DNA from: Kibdelosporangium aridum | GTDB taxonomy: Bacteria > Actinomycetota > Actinomycetes > Mycobacteriales > Pseudonocardiaceae | Reading direction: 5' to 3' | NCBI RefSeq assembly: GCF_900176515.1 | Contig: NZ_FWXV01000002.1 | Location: forward strand, 310,001-374,000 | DNA length: 64,000 nt | Part shown: piece by piece, positions 28,499-35,606 of the stretch | Numbering within the stretch: position 1 is the stretch's first letter | Layout of the letters: every line of letters begins with the position of its first letter | Notes under the pieces: model-generated | The model's input: only the letters and a program-made list of their open reading frames with translations | What the model was told of the DNA's origin: nothing | Databases searched by the model: none | Translations under genes and position numbers: made by a program

Positions 28499-29176
28499 TC
28501 ACGGAGGCCCCGCCTTGTACCCCACGCCCCTGACCGTCAGCACGACCTCGGGGTGCTCCGGGTCCTTCTCGACCTTCGAGCGCAGCCGCTGGACGTGCAC
28601 GTTCACCAGCCTGGTGTCCGCCGCGTGCCGGTAGCCCCACACCTGCTCGAGCAGGACCTCGCGGGTGAACACCTGGCGCGGTTTGCGGGCCAGCGCGACC
28701 AGCAGGTCGAACTCCAGCGGAGTCAGCTGGATCGCCTTGCCCTCGCGGGTGACCTCGTGGCCGGGTACGTCGATGGTCAGATCGCCGATCGCCAGCACCT
28801 CGGCGGGCTCGGACTCGGTGCGGCGCATCCGCGCCCGCACCCTGGCCACCAGCTCCTTGGGCTTGAACGGTTTGACCACGTAGTCGTCCGCGCCGGACTC
28901 GAGGCCCAGCACGATGTCGACGGTGTCGCTCTTGGCGGTCAGCATGACGATCGGGACTCCCGACTCGGCTCTGATCGCCTTGCAGACGTCGATGCCGTTC
29001 ATGCCGGGCAGCATCAGGTCGAGCAGCACCAGGTCGGGCTTGAGCTCGCGCAGCGCGGGGAGCGCGCGGGAGCCGTCGGCCACGACCGCGGTGTCGAACC
29101 CTTCACCGCGGAGCACGATCGTCAGCATCTCGGCGAGGGCCGGGTCGTCGTCCACAACCAGCACGCGTGCCTTCAT
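28499..29176 (-). CDS. mtrA: Response regulator MtrA
   Basis: The 225-aa OmpR-type regulator has a receiver domain with Asp9-Asp11, phospho-acceptor Asp53 in VLLDLMLPGMNG, and Lys in VKPFKP. A winged-helix DNA-binding domain follows (LTPLEFDLLVALARKPRQVF, RHAADTRLVNVHVQRLRSKVE). It regulates chromosome replication, wall hydrolase and division genes in actinobacteria. The ATG at 29176 fits the family; the frame upstream is open to 29851 but is not conserved. It is the first gene of mtrA-mtrB-lpqB. Confidence 0.96.
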   Translation of the reverse strand: MKARVLVVDDDPALAEMLTIVLRGEGFDTAVVADGSRALPALRELKPDLVLLDLMLPGMNGIDVCKAIRAESGVPIVMLTAKSDTVDIVLGLESGADDYVVKPFKPKELVARVRARMRRTESEPAEVLAIGDLTIDVPGHEVTREGKAIQLTPLEFDLLVALARKPRQVFTREVLLEQVWGYRHAADTRLVNVHVQRLRSKVEKDPEHPEVVLTVRGVGYKAGPP

Positions 29177-29456
29177 GCCCCCCATCGTCGCACTTTCCCC
29201 GCCGGGACCGTGCGCAACCCGCTGATCTTGCCGCTGTATCACCCGTTCACTCCATTCAATGTCCTCGCTCCGCTCGGACGGGCTTGGTCGCCAAAGCCAA
29301 TCATTTCCACCCCGCCCCACGCAGCCGACACCGCTCAATGCCTGCTTGCCGCCGTGGTCGGGGCGGCGTCGGGCGTGTTGCGTGGCGTAAATGACCGGCG
29401 CGACCAAGCCGATGCACAGATGGATGGTGTCGTATCCGCACCAGCGGGCAGCAGCG

Positions 29457-30089
29457 TTACGCGTCGGCCACGAGTGCCTTGCTGAGCTGGTCGAAGTCCT
29501 GGTCGGTGCGGCCGTCGAGCACCAGCCACGGCGCCAGCCAGCCGATCCGGGCCAGCCCGTCGTAGAGGGCGGCGCAGCGGGTCTGCAGCCCGCCGTCCTT
29601 TTCGTACGTGTCCCTGACCCGGTCGCGGGTCGCGGCACGGGTCGCGGCCAGGTCGACCGGAACCCGCAGGAGCAGCTGGCGGTCCGGTACGGGCAGGCCG
29701 AGCCGGTCCACTTCGAGCTGACGGATCCACTCGACGATCTCGCCGTGCTCGTCCTGGTGCAGCCGTGCGGCCTGGTAGGCGGCGTTCGAGGCGATGTACC
29801 GGTCGACGAGCACGATGTCGTAGTTCTCGAGGTCTCGCAGCAGCTGCTCACGCGCGCCGTGACGGTCGAGTGCGAAGAGGACAGCCATGCCGTGCACCGA
29901 GTCGGCGACGTCGCCCAGACGTCCGTGCAGCGCGTCGCTCACCAGGTCGGCATGCACGCTTTCGCCGTAGCGCGGGAACGCGTGCTGCGCGACTTTGGCG
30001 CCACGCCGCTGGAACGCTTCGACGAGTGCGGCGCCCAAGGTGCGTTTGCCTGACCCGTCGAGACCTTCGATGACCACAAGTCGACCCAC
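29457..30089 (-). CDS. tmk: Thymidylate kinase
   Basis: The 210-aa product has a P-loop GLDGSGKRT (residues 9-17), a DRYIASNAAYQ substrate block near residue 97 and a lid region DRVRDTYEKDGG. It phosphorylates dTMP to dTDP for DNA synthesis. The Arg after the P-loop lysine is a common actinobacterial variant. The gene lies upstream of mtrA across a 280-bp gap in which I see no gene, as in Rv3247c-Rv3246c, and is divergent from the first HAF-repeat gene. Confidence 0.95.
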   Translation of the reverse strand: MGRLVVIEGLDGSGKRTLGAALVEAFQRRGAKVAQHAFPRYGESVHADLVSDALHGRLGDVADSVHGMAVLFALDRHGAREQLLRDLENYDIVLVDRYIASNAAYQAARLHQDEHGEIVEWIRQLEVDRLGLPVPDRQLLLRVPVDLAATRAATRDRVRDTYEKDGGLQTRCAALYDGLARIGWLAPWLVLDGRTDQDFDQLSKALVADA

Positions 30090-30158
30090 GCGGCAACCCT
30101 ACGTCGAGTAGGTGCGTGTACCTCACAGCACGTCTCATGTTCATCTGGGGAGGTAGTC

Positions 30159-31178
30159 ATGAACGGCAAAAGACGGCTGCTCATCATCGGAGCAGTCGCG
30201 CTCGCAGCGATCGCAGTCGCGCCCGCATCGGCTCAGACAGGCCGGATCGTGGGCCTGCTCGTTCCGTTGCCCGGCGATCCGATCGCCGAAGTCGAGGACA
30301 TCAACGCCAGTGGGGTGGCCGTCGGCGCGTCGTACAAGAGCGGGCACACCGATAGACGTCCCGTTCGGTGGGCGCCGAATGGCGACGTGACCGCACTCGG
30401 CCTGCCGCCCGGCCAGACAACGGGCTTTGCCACCGGAATCACCACATCCGGCACGGTGGTGGGCGGGAGCGGCGACCGACCGGTGCGGTGGGCGCCGGAC
30501 GGCACGATCACCGAACTGCCCCTCCCCGCGGACGAGGTCACCTGTTGGGCTCGCGCCGCCCACGACACAGGAGGCGTTGTCGGGACATGTAGCTGGACCG
30601 AGAACACGTACCTCTGGGCACCGGACGGCCAGGTCATTCGCCTGGCACCGTTGCCTGGTGATGTCCGGGCACGCGTCACGGACGTCAACGCGAACGGCAC
30701 CGCGGTCGGATGGTCCGAAGTAGACAATTTCTTGCGCTACCCGGTGAAGTGGGACCGCTATGGGACAGTCAGCCGCCTTGGCGGACTGCCGGGCCAGGCC
30801 TTCGGAATCAACGACAAGGGCGAGGTGGCCGGCCAAGTCAACATCTCCGACGGCCTGCCGCCGCACGGCAACAAGCAGTACGCGGTCCGTTGGACGGAAT
30901 ACGGGACCATGACCAACCTTGGCGCCGCACCCGGCTCGACAACGCCACTCGCCAGTGGCGCGGGCATCAACGAGGACGGCACTGTCGTCGGCAACGTGGT
31001 CACGGACGACCGTCGTCAACTCGGCGCACGGTGGAGCGTGAACGGGACGTTCAGCGAGCTGCACCCGATCAACCCGCCGGATCCCGACGAAAGCACCATG
31101 GCCGAGGCGATCAGCGACAACGGGGTGGTCGTCGGGCGGTCAGCCGGGAAAGCAGTGCGCTGGACTGGCTACCGCTAG
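30159..31178 (+). CDS. Secreted HAF-repeat beta-propeller-like protein (copy 1)
   Basis: The 339-aa product has a signal peptide (MNGKRRLLIIGAVALAA, cut after ASA) and about seven degenerate repeats of the form D/N-INxxGxVVG followed by AVRWxPDGxVTxL, as in the extracellular HAF family. Repeats include AEVEDINASGVAVG, FATGITTSGTVVGG and VTDVNANGTAVGW. Such proteins are predicted beta-propeller or beta-sheet structures; their function is unknown. The start follows GGGGAGGTAGTC. It has a paralogue immediately downstream. Confidence 0.85.
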   Translation: MNGKRRLLIIGAVALAAIAVAPASAQTGRIVGLLVPLPGDPIAEVEDINASGVAVGASYKSGHTDRRPVRWAPNGDVTALGLPPGQTTGFATGITTSGTVVGGSGDRPVRWAPDGTITELPLPADEVTCWARAAHDTGGVVGTCSWTENTYLWAPDGQVIRLAPLPGDVRARVTDVNANGTAVGWSEVDNFLRYPVKWDRYGTVSRLGGLPGQAFGINDKGEVAGQVNISDGLPPHGNKQYAVRWTEYGTMTNLGAAPGSTTPLASGAGINEDGTVVGNVVTDDRRQLGARWSVNGTFSELHPINPPDPDESTMAEAISDNGVVVGRSAGKAVRWTGYR

Positions 31179-31181
31179 GCC

Positions 31182-31229
31182 TTTCAGCCACCGCTGAAAC
31201 CCGCTGAGCGGCACGGTCTTCGAAGACCG
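31182..31229. terminator. Hairpins after HAF copy 1, including a 16-bp palindrome
   Basis: TTTCAGC/GCTGAAA over CACC (31182-31199) lies just after the stop. A perfect palindrome CGGTCTTCGAAGACCG (31214-31229) follows, 57 bp before the next start. The first is a terminator candidate; the second may be an operator. Confidence 0.5.
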
Positions 31230-31286
31230 CCGGGTTAATCTTGTCCCCGGACTGGGGAATCCATCGCTGGGGACAGGAGAAACCCT

Positions 31287-32288
31287 TTGCACGCAGGGAG
31301 AAGACTGCTCACCGCCGCCTGCGCGGCAGGCGTGGTGCTGGCAGCGGCCACGCCTGCCGCCGCCGAGCCCGTTCTCACCAAACTGGGGACGCTGCCGACC
31401 GCCACCAACAGCGGCGCGTACGGCGTGAACAACAGTGGTGTGGCGGTCGGCTGGATGAACATCCAGAACTACCGGCTCGCCGTCCGCTGGGCACCGGACG
31501 GCTCGGCGACGGAAATCGACCGCAGCGCCATCGCCAGGGCGATCTCCGACACCGGAATTGTCGTCGGGGAAAAGGGAATCAAGGCCGCCCGGTGGGCGCC
31601 TGACGGCACCGCCACGCTCCTGCCGAGCGTGCGCGAGTACTGCACGGCGAGGGCAGTCAACGACAGTGGTGTCGTTGTCGGGGATTGCGAGGACCGCAGC
31701 GGACGTGGCCAGGTGGCGGTCCGCTGGAACATCGACGGGACAGCCCAAATCCTGCCGATGTCAATGGACGACGCGAGCAGTGCCGCGTACGGGATCAACG
31801 CGGCGGGCGCGGTTGTCGGCGAGGTCTTCAACCCGAACGTGGGAGTTCGGGCCGTGCGGTGGAACCCGGACGGAACGGTGACCGATCTGGCCTATCCACC
31901 CGGCGCGGTCTACACCATCAAGGCGACGGGCATCAACGACGCCGGTCAGATCAGCGGCACAGCCACGGTCCAGGCGCCTGGACAGCCCTACACCCAACGG
32001 TCCGCACTGCGCTGGGCCGAAGACGGATCCGTCACGGTCCTGCCAAGCTTGACCACATTGGACAGCGAAGGCAACGCCATCAGCGCGGACGGCACCGTCG
32101 TCGGCAGCACGGACGACGCTCAAGACCGTGGCCTGGCAGCGAAGTGGGCACCGGACGGCACTCTGACGACTCTGCCGACCACTGGGCCTTCGGACACCAG
32201 CGGCTACGTCGCCGACGCCGTCAACGACAACGGCATGGTCGTCGGTCTCGGCAACGGCACCTGGGCCATGCGCTGGACCGAGCAGTAA
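31287..32288 (+). CDS. Secreted HAF-repeat beta-propeller-like protein (copy 2)
   Basis: The 333-aa product starts at TTG 31287 after GACAGGAGA. It has a signal peptide (MHAGRRLLTAACAAG, ending AAA) and repeats such as AYGVNNSGVAVGWM, ARAISDTGIVVGEKG and TARAVNDSGVVVGDC, each followed by a VRWxPDG turn. It is a tandem paralogue of the preceding gene, with the same architecture and size, but with diverged sequence. The pair is co-oriented with 108 bp between them, so they may be co-transcribed. Function unknown; a surface or secreted beta-propeller is inferred. Confidence 0.83.
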   Translation: MHAGRRLLTAACAAGVVLAAATPAAAEPVLTKLGTLPTATNSGAYGVNNSGVAVGWMNIQNYRLAVRWAPDGSATEIDRSAIARAISDTGIVVGEKGIKAARWAPDGTATLLPSVREYCTARAVNDSGVVVGDCEDRSGRGQVAVRWNIDGTAQILPMSMDDASSAAYGINAAGAVVGEVFNPNVGVRAVRWNPDGTVTDLAYPPGAVYTIKATGINDAGQISGTATVQAPGQPYTQRSALRWAEDGSVTVLPSLTTLDSEGNAISADGTVVGSTDDAQDRGLAAKWAPDGTLTTLPTTGPSDTSGYVADAVNDNGMVVGLGNGTWAMRWTEQ

Positions 32289-32298
32289 AACACTTGGT

Positions 32299-32327
32299 GG
32301 CCGGTGGCTTTGTGAGAGCCACCGGCC
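32299..32327 (+). terminator. Stem-loop after HAF copy 2
   Basis: GGCCGGTGGCT (32299-32309) pairs with AGCCACCGGCC (32317-32327) over TTGTGAG, 11 bp after the stop. There is no U-tract. Confidence 0.65.
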
Positions 32328-32333
32328 GCTCAC

Positions 32334-32517
32334 TTATGGGTTGACGGCGAACTGGTAATACCGCGCTTCCGGGGTGCCTCCACCTGAAGGATGTGCAGAC
32401 CAGGAAATGCCTCCTTGGGGCATCGCCCGGACGGCGTTGCCGATTCCAGCCGTGTGAAGATCCGGATAGGACAGTCGGACTGGCGCGCAACTCCCGTGAA
32501 ATCCGCCGAATCTACGA
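32334..32517 (-). pseudogene. Possible truncated gene tail
   Basis: The minus strand has an open frame of about 60 codons that ends in TAA at 32334-32336 and translates to a protein-like tail: GISWSAHPSGGGTPEAR then YYQFAVNP. It has no plausible start codon before an ATG close to its end, and codon choice is less GC-biased than neighbours. This resembles the C-terminus of a secreted or carbohydrate-binding protein whose 5' part has been lost. Alternatively it is coincidental. It abuts the small membrane-tailed gene. Confidence 0.35.
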
Positions 32518-32793
32518 TTGCCTTCGGCGCGTCAGCGTGAGGCCTCCGGCGCCGATGGCCATACCGCCCATTGCTGCCAAAAGCAGCAGCAGTTCCCGTG
32601 TCGCGGGCGCCTGGTCGGCGCTCATCTCACGTTCACCCCTGGCGGTCACCTTGGCCATCGGCGCCGGTTCGGCGACGGCCGGCTGGGCCGTGCCGAGGGC
32701 GAGACCGACGCTTAGGATCGCGGTCGCGGGCAACGCCGACGCTCGACCTAGCGAGCGGGTCTTCGGCTGCCGCGTGAGCCTGAGCGCCGACAT
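32512..32793 (-). CDS. Small secreted protein with a C-terminal membrane anchor
   Basis: The 93-aa product from ATG 32793 has a basic N-terminus, a signal-peptide-like segment (ALPATAILSVGLALG, ending about AVAEP), a short polar middle and a C-terminal hydrophobic helix (LLLLLAAMGGMAIGAGG) ending in TRRRQS. The layout resembles sortase substrates, but no LPXTG or LAXTG motif is present; APATR sits at that position. It could be a simple type I membrane protein. No homologue recognised. It lies antisense between the HAF and XRE genes. Confidence 0.5.
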   Translation of the reverse strand: MSALRLTRQPKTRSLGRASALPATAILSVGLALGTAQPAVAEPAPMAKVTARGEREMSADQAPATRELLLLLAAMGGMAIGAGGLTLTRRRQS

Positions 32794-32979
32794 GGGCTTG
32801 GGTTCCCTTCTCGCCCTCAACGTGCCGGGCCGGGCGTGGTCGACCGGTGCAGGGAGGCCGATCGACACGCCGGCACGGCTTTGGTGAACACAGTGCGATC
32901 AAACGATCCCGGAGGGCAACCCCACTTGGTGGACAAGGGGATCGTTCGCACCTACCTCTCGTTCCCATCAGGAACTACT

Positions 32980-33013
32980 GTGAACGTTCACGGTTCATTC
33001 ACAGGTCGTGAAC
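32980..33013. promoter_or_regulatory. Cluster of GTGAAC half-sites at the XRE gene start
   Basis: GTGAACGTTCAC (32980-32991) is a perfect 12-bp palindrome. GTTCAT-TTCACA follows, and a further GTGAAC (33008-33013) overlaps the start codon itself. This is a likely autoregulatory operator for the adjacent helix-turn-helix gene. Confidence 0.5.
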
Positions 33014-33973
33014 GCCCGCACGATTGGAGAAGGGTTGGACAACGGGCCTTTGCCTGAACGCCTCGGCGACGCGCTGCGTTACGGACCCTTCCACCGTGCG
33101 CTGCGGGAGGCGATCGAGTACCGGGGACTGTCGCTGACCAGGATCACCGCGCACCTGGAGCGGCTTGGCGTGAAGATCGGCCAGTCGACGCTCAGCTATT
33201 GGCAGCGCGGCCTTCGTCATCCGGAAGTCCCCCGGTCCATCGACACGGTACGTGCGCTGGAAACCGTGTTGCGGCTGCCGTCGGACTCGCTGGTCGTGCT
33301 GATCGGGCCTCGGCAACGGTCGGGCAAGGTCGACGAGGTCGTGCCGAGGTTCATCGAGGTCAGCAAGGTCTGGGAGGACGCGCCCGCGCTGCTGGCGGAA
33401 TTCGACGCGGCGCCGGAGACACGCACGAACGCCGACCTGCGCATCGACGCGGTGCACGACTTCGTGCAACTGGGGCCGCATCAGGAGCAGCGTTCCCAGA
33501 CGACCCGGTTCGTGGTGACGGCCGCGCGTTCCGGCCCGGACCGGTACTTCGCCACGCACGGCGGCGACGAGGGCTGCCTGATCGACCGGGCGGAGATCAC
33601 CACGGCGGAGGGCTGCCGGCTCGGCCGGGTCCGCCGGATGGCCGCGTCCGGTGTGATGGCGATGGAGTTCCTGTTCGACCGCAGGCTGGCCGAAGGCGAG
33701 ACGCACGTCTTCTGCTTCACCATCACCGACGGCTCCGGCGGGCCGTCACCGGGGCTTGAGCGGACGTTCCTGCGCGGTGTGGGGACCTACCTGGTGCAGC
33801 ACGCGTTCCACCGCAAGGCGATGCCCGCGCGCGTGACCCGTCAGTTCCGGTCACGGGCGGGCGCCGAACCGGTCGGCACCGAAGGGCTTGTGTGCGGGCT
33901 CGGCCGCGTGACCAGTGGTTACTTCACCAATCTGCCCGCGGGCCTCGCGGAAGTCCTGATCGAGTGGGCCTAG
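33008..33973 (+). CDS. XRE-family DNA-binding regulator
   Basis: The 321-aa product has an N-terminal helix-turn-helix (about 25-75: SLTRITAHLERLGVKIGQST, LSYWQRGLRHPEVPRS). A C-terminal region of about 200 residues follows, with no recognised domain, containing GTYLVQHAFHRKAM near the end. The GTG start overlaps a half-site of its probable operator. The C-terminal part may bind an effector. The role is unknown. It is convergent with ahcY across a strong terminator. Confidence 0.78.
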   Translation: MNARTIGEGLDNGPLPERLGDALRYGPFHRALREAIEYRGLSLTRITAHLERLGVKIGQSTLSYWQRGLRHPEVPRSIDTVRALETVLRLPSDSLVVLIGPRQRSGKVDEVVPRFIEVSKVWEDAPALLAEFDAAPETRTNADLRIDAVHDFVQLGPHQEQRSQTTRFVVTAARSGPDRYFATHGGDEGCLIDRAEITTAEGCRLGRVRRMAASGVMAMEFLFDRRLAEGETHVFCFTITDGSGGPSPGLERTFLRGVGTYLVQHAFHRKAMPARVTRQFRSRAGAEPVGTEGLVCGLGRVTSGYFTNLPAGLAEVLIEWA

Positions 33974-33981
33974 AACGCCGT

Positions 33982-34023
33982 CGTGGGTGTTTCGGCCGGT
34001 CAGCACCGGCCGAAACACCCACG
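33982..34023. terminator. Strong bidirectional terminator
   Basis: A perfect 19-bp stem (33982-34000 and 34005-34023) with loop CAGC lies between the convergent XRE and ahcY genes. Confidence 0.88.
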
Positions 34024-34029
34024 AGGTGC

Positions 34030-35520
34030 TCAGTAGCGGTAGTGGTCGGACTTGAAGGGGCCTTCGACGTCGACGTCGATGTACTCGGCCTGCTCCTTGG
34101 TGAGCTTGGTCAGCTCGCCGCCGAGCGCCTCGAGGTGGATCTTGGCGACGTACTCGTCGAGCTTCTTCGGCAGCCGGTAGACCTCTTTGTCGTACTCCTC
34201 GTTCTTGGTGAACAGCTCGATCTGGGCGATCACCTGGTTGGAGAAGGAGTTCGACATCACGAACGACGGGTGCCCGGTGGCGTTGCCCAGGTTGAGCAGC
34301 CTGCCCTCGGACAGCACGATGATCGACCGGCCGGACGGGAACACCCACTCGTCGACCTGCGGCTTGATGTTGATCCGGCGGATCCCCGGGTAGCGGGCCA
34401 GGCCCGCCATGTCCAGCTCGTTGTCGAAGTGCCCGATGTTGCCCAGGATCGCCTGGTGCTTCATCTGCGACATGTGCTCGGCGGTCACCACGTCCTTGTT
34501 GCCCGTGGTGGTGATGACGATGTCCGCCTCACCGATCACCGACTCCAGCTTGCGCACCGCGTAGCCGTCCATCGCGGCCTGCAACGCGCAGATCGGGTCG
34601 ATCTCGGTCACGATCACCCGCGCGCCCTGGCCGCGCATCGACTCCGCCGCGCCCTTGCCCACGTCGCCGTAGCCGCAGACGACCGCGACCTTGCCGCCGA
34701 TCAGCACGTCCGTGCCGCGGTTGATGCCGTCGATCAGCGAGTGCCGGATGCCGTAGCGGTTGTCGAACTTCGACTTGGTCACCGAGTCGTTGACGTTGAT
34801 CGCCGGGAACAGCAACTGGCCCTGGGCCGCGAGCTGGTAGAGCCGCAGCACGCCGGTGGTGGTCTCCTCGGTGACGCCCTTGATCTCGCCCGCGATCTGG
34901 GTCCACTTGGTCGGGTCGGCCGACAGCGACGCCCGCAGGGTGTCCAGGATGACCTTCCACTCCTCGGGGTCGTCATCCTCGGCGTTGGGAACCACACCGG
35001 CTTCCTCGTACGCCTTACCCTTGTGCACCAGCAGCGTCGCGTCGCCACCGTCGTCCAGCAGCATGTTCGGCAACTTGCCGTCCGGCCAGGTCAGCATCTG
35101 CTCGGTGCACCACCAGTACTCCGGCAGCGTCTCGCCCTTCCAGGCGTACACCGGCACGCCCTTCGGCTCCTCCGGGGTGCCGTGCGGCCCCACCACGACC
35201 GCGGCGGCCGCGTGGTCCTGGGTGGAGAAGATGTTGCACGACGCCCAGCGGACCTCCGCGCCCAGCGAGACCAGGGTCTCGATCAGCACCGCGGTCTGCA
35301 CCGTCATGTGCAACGAGCCGGAGACCCGGGCGCCGCGCAGCGGGTAGACCTCCGAGTACTCCCGCCGCAGCGCCATCAGCCCCGGCATCTCGTGCTCGGC
35401 CAGCCGGATCTCCTTGCGGCCGAACTCGGCCAGAGACAGGTCAGCCACCGCGAAGTCGACGTCGCCGATCTTGCCTGCGTACCGAGCACCGGTCACGTTC
35501 CGCGTGTCTTCAGCGGTCAT
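34030..35520 (-). CDS. ahcY: Adenosylhomocysteinase
   Basis: The 496-aa enzyme hydrolyses S-adenosylhomocysteine to adenosine and homocysteine, keeping methyltransferases active. NAD-binding GYGDVGKG, the substrate block DNRYGIRHS and the C-terminal Lys/Tyr (FKSDHYRY) are intact, and the long mid-region insertion usual in actinobacteria and eukaryotes is present. ATG 35520 follows GGAGGG. It is the Rv3248c orthologue. The C-terminal tail KSDHYRY matches the NAD-contact motif of the family. Confidence 0.97.
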   Translation of the reverse strand: MTAEDTRNVTGARYAGKIGDVDFAVADLSLAEFGRKEIRLAEHEMPGLMALRREYSEVYPLRGARVSGSLHMTVQTAVLIETLVSLGAEVRWASCNIFSTQDHAAAAVVVGPHGTPEEPKGVPVYAWKGETLPEYWWCTEQMLTWPDGKLPNMLLDDGGDATLLVHKGKAYEEAGVVPNAEDDDPEEWKVILDTLRASLSADPTKWTQIAGEIKGVTEETTTGVLRLYQLAAQGQLLFPAINVNDSVTKSKFDNRYGIRHSLIDGINRGTDVLIGGKVAVVCGYGDVGKGAAESMRGQGARVIVTEIDPICALQAAMDGYAVRKLESVIGEADIVITTTGNKDVVTAEHMSQMKHQAILGNIGHFDNELDMAGLARYPGIRRINIKPQVDEWVFPSGRSIIVLSEGRLLNLGNATGHPSFVMSNSFSNQVIAQIELFTKNEEYDKEVYRLPKKLDEYVAKIHLEALGGELTKLTKEQAEYIDVDVEGPFKSDHYRY

Positions 35521-35606
35521 CGCCCAATTCCCTCCAAACTCGTTACGCCGAACACTACCGCCGCCCTGTTCGCGGAGCCTCGACACTCAACGGAGTCACC
35601 TTGCTG

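Noticed and set aside
29177..29456. A coding frame between tmk and mtrA
   Set aside because: It is only an upstream extension of the mtrA frame with low-complexity sequence.
32341..32520. Possible cobalamin or c-di-AMP riboswitch
   Set aside because: I compared the sequence with the remembered consensus elements and found no match to the conserved boxes; a protein-like tail on the minus strand explains it better.
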